Source of the DNA: Peptococcaceae bacterium | GTDB lineage: Bacteria > Bacillota > Desulfotomaculia > Desulfotomaculales > UBA12532 | Reading direction: 5' to 3' | Length of the DNA: 6,326 bases | Assembly (NCBI GenBank): GCA_003445475.1 | Contig: DMDP01000223.1 | Location: 1 to 6,326 of the forward strand | Shown here: positions 6,061-6,326 of the stretch, piece by piece | Layout of the letters: each line of letters begins with the position of its first letter | Position numbering within the stretch: the stretch's first letter is position 1 | Position numbers and translations under genes: made by a program | The notes under the pieces: model-generated | The model's database searches: none | The model's input: only the letters and a program-made list of their open reading frames with translations | Told to the model about the DNA's origin: nothing

Positions 6061-6326
6061 CACACCACCTCCTGCAGCCAGGCCGCCAGGGCTGCGAGCC
6101 CCCTCTCCGCGTATGCGGCGTAGCGTGCCTTTTTGTCCCTGATCCGCGTGGGAAGGGGCGGAAAAAGCCCAAAGGCGACGTTCATCGGGCGGAAATCACG
6201 GGGGTCGGCTTCCGTAATATAGTGGAGGAGGGCACCGTGCGCCGTCTCTCGGGGCGGGGCCAGCGGTCTTTGCCCCTTGGCGACGCGCGCGGCGTTTACA
6301 CCGGCAACGAGACCCGCGGCCGCCGA
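6060..6326 (-). CDS. trmFO: TrmFO, C-terminal 88 residues (cut by the window edge)
   Basis: C-terminal part of the folate- and FAD-dependent tRNA (uracil-54-C5)-methyltransferase, which makes m5U54 in the T-loop using methylenetetrahydrofolate. The frame is open from the window edge at 6326 to a TGA at 6060-6062. It begins SAAAGLVAGVNAARVAKGQ, the conserved glycine-rich FAD-fold end, then ETAHGALLHYIT and the family signature DFRPMNVAFGLFPPLP. It ends in an Ala-rich helix with the final residues WLQEVV. The start and most of the protein lie beyond the window. Its position just before xerC is the usual Firmicutes order (formerly gid, before codV). No frameshift is seen in this part. Confidence 0.93.
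   Translation of the reverse strand, partial: SAAAGLVAGVNAARVAKGQRPLAPPRETAHGALLHYITEADPRDFRPMNVAFGLFPPLPTRIRDKKARYAAYAERGLAALAAWLQEVV
6068..6073 (-). promoter_or_regulatory. Ribosome binding site of xerC, inside trmFO
   Basis: A perfect AGGAGG within the last codons of trmFO, 7 nt before the ATG at 6060 and 4 nt before the GTG at 6063. The spacing favours the ATG. Confidence 0.7.

Overview
The window comes from a moderately GC-rich Gram-positive bacterium, most likely a deep-branching, possibly thermophilic member of Clostridia of the Desulfotomaculum/Moorella kind. The evidence is the block trmFO-xerC-hslV-hslU-codY (the Firmicutes order, called codV-clpQ-clpY-codY in Bacillus subtilis), a clostridial-type CodY, strong AGGAGG-like ribosome sites and GTG starts. 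The genus is inference. Every gene lies on the minus strand, so the biological reading direction is from base 6326 down to base 1.

Region A (6326 to 2405) is one tightly packed operon with gaps of 12-15 nt or overlaps: the 3' end of trmFO (tRNA m5U54 methylation), xerC (chromosome dimer resolution), hslV and hslU (the two-part ATP-dependent protease) and codY (global nutritional regulator sensing GTP and branched-chain amino acids). It ends in a clear intrinsic terminator at 2369-2397. Near the 3' end of hslU, at 3421-3435, is a 14-of-15 match to the CodY operator. It sits directly upstream of a good sigma-A-like promoter (-35 at 3412-3417, 17-bp spacer, -10 at 3389-3394) that points at codY. 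This suggests an internal, CodY-responsive codY promoter hidden in the hslU coding sequence.

Region B (about 2321 to 33) is a second transcription unit with its own promoter, covered by an imperfect 26-bp inverted repeat that looks like an operator. It encodes a TauE/SafE (TSUP) membrane transporter, a 56-codon unrecognised small ORF, and an ACR3-type arsenite efflux permease. No ArsR or ArsC is visible, although the operon may continue past base 1. The functional link (arsenic, possibly thio-arsenic or sulfur-anion, export) is inference from gene adjacency.

The core genes are ordinary and confidently identified. The points worth a second look are the CodY box plus promoter inside hslU, the cysteine-rich CodY effector domain with Lys in place of the B. 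subtilis ligand-binding Arg61, the operator in front of the TSUP gene, and the small ORF between the two transporters.
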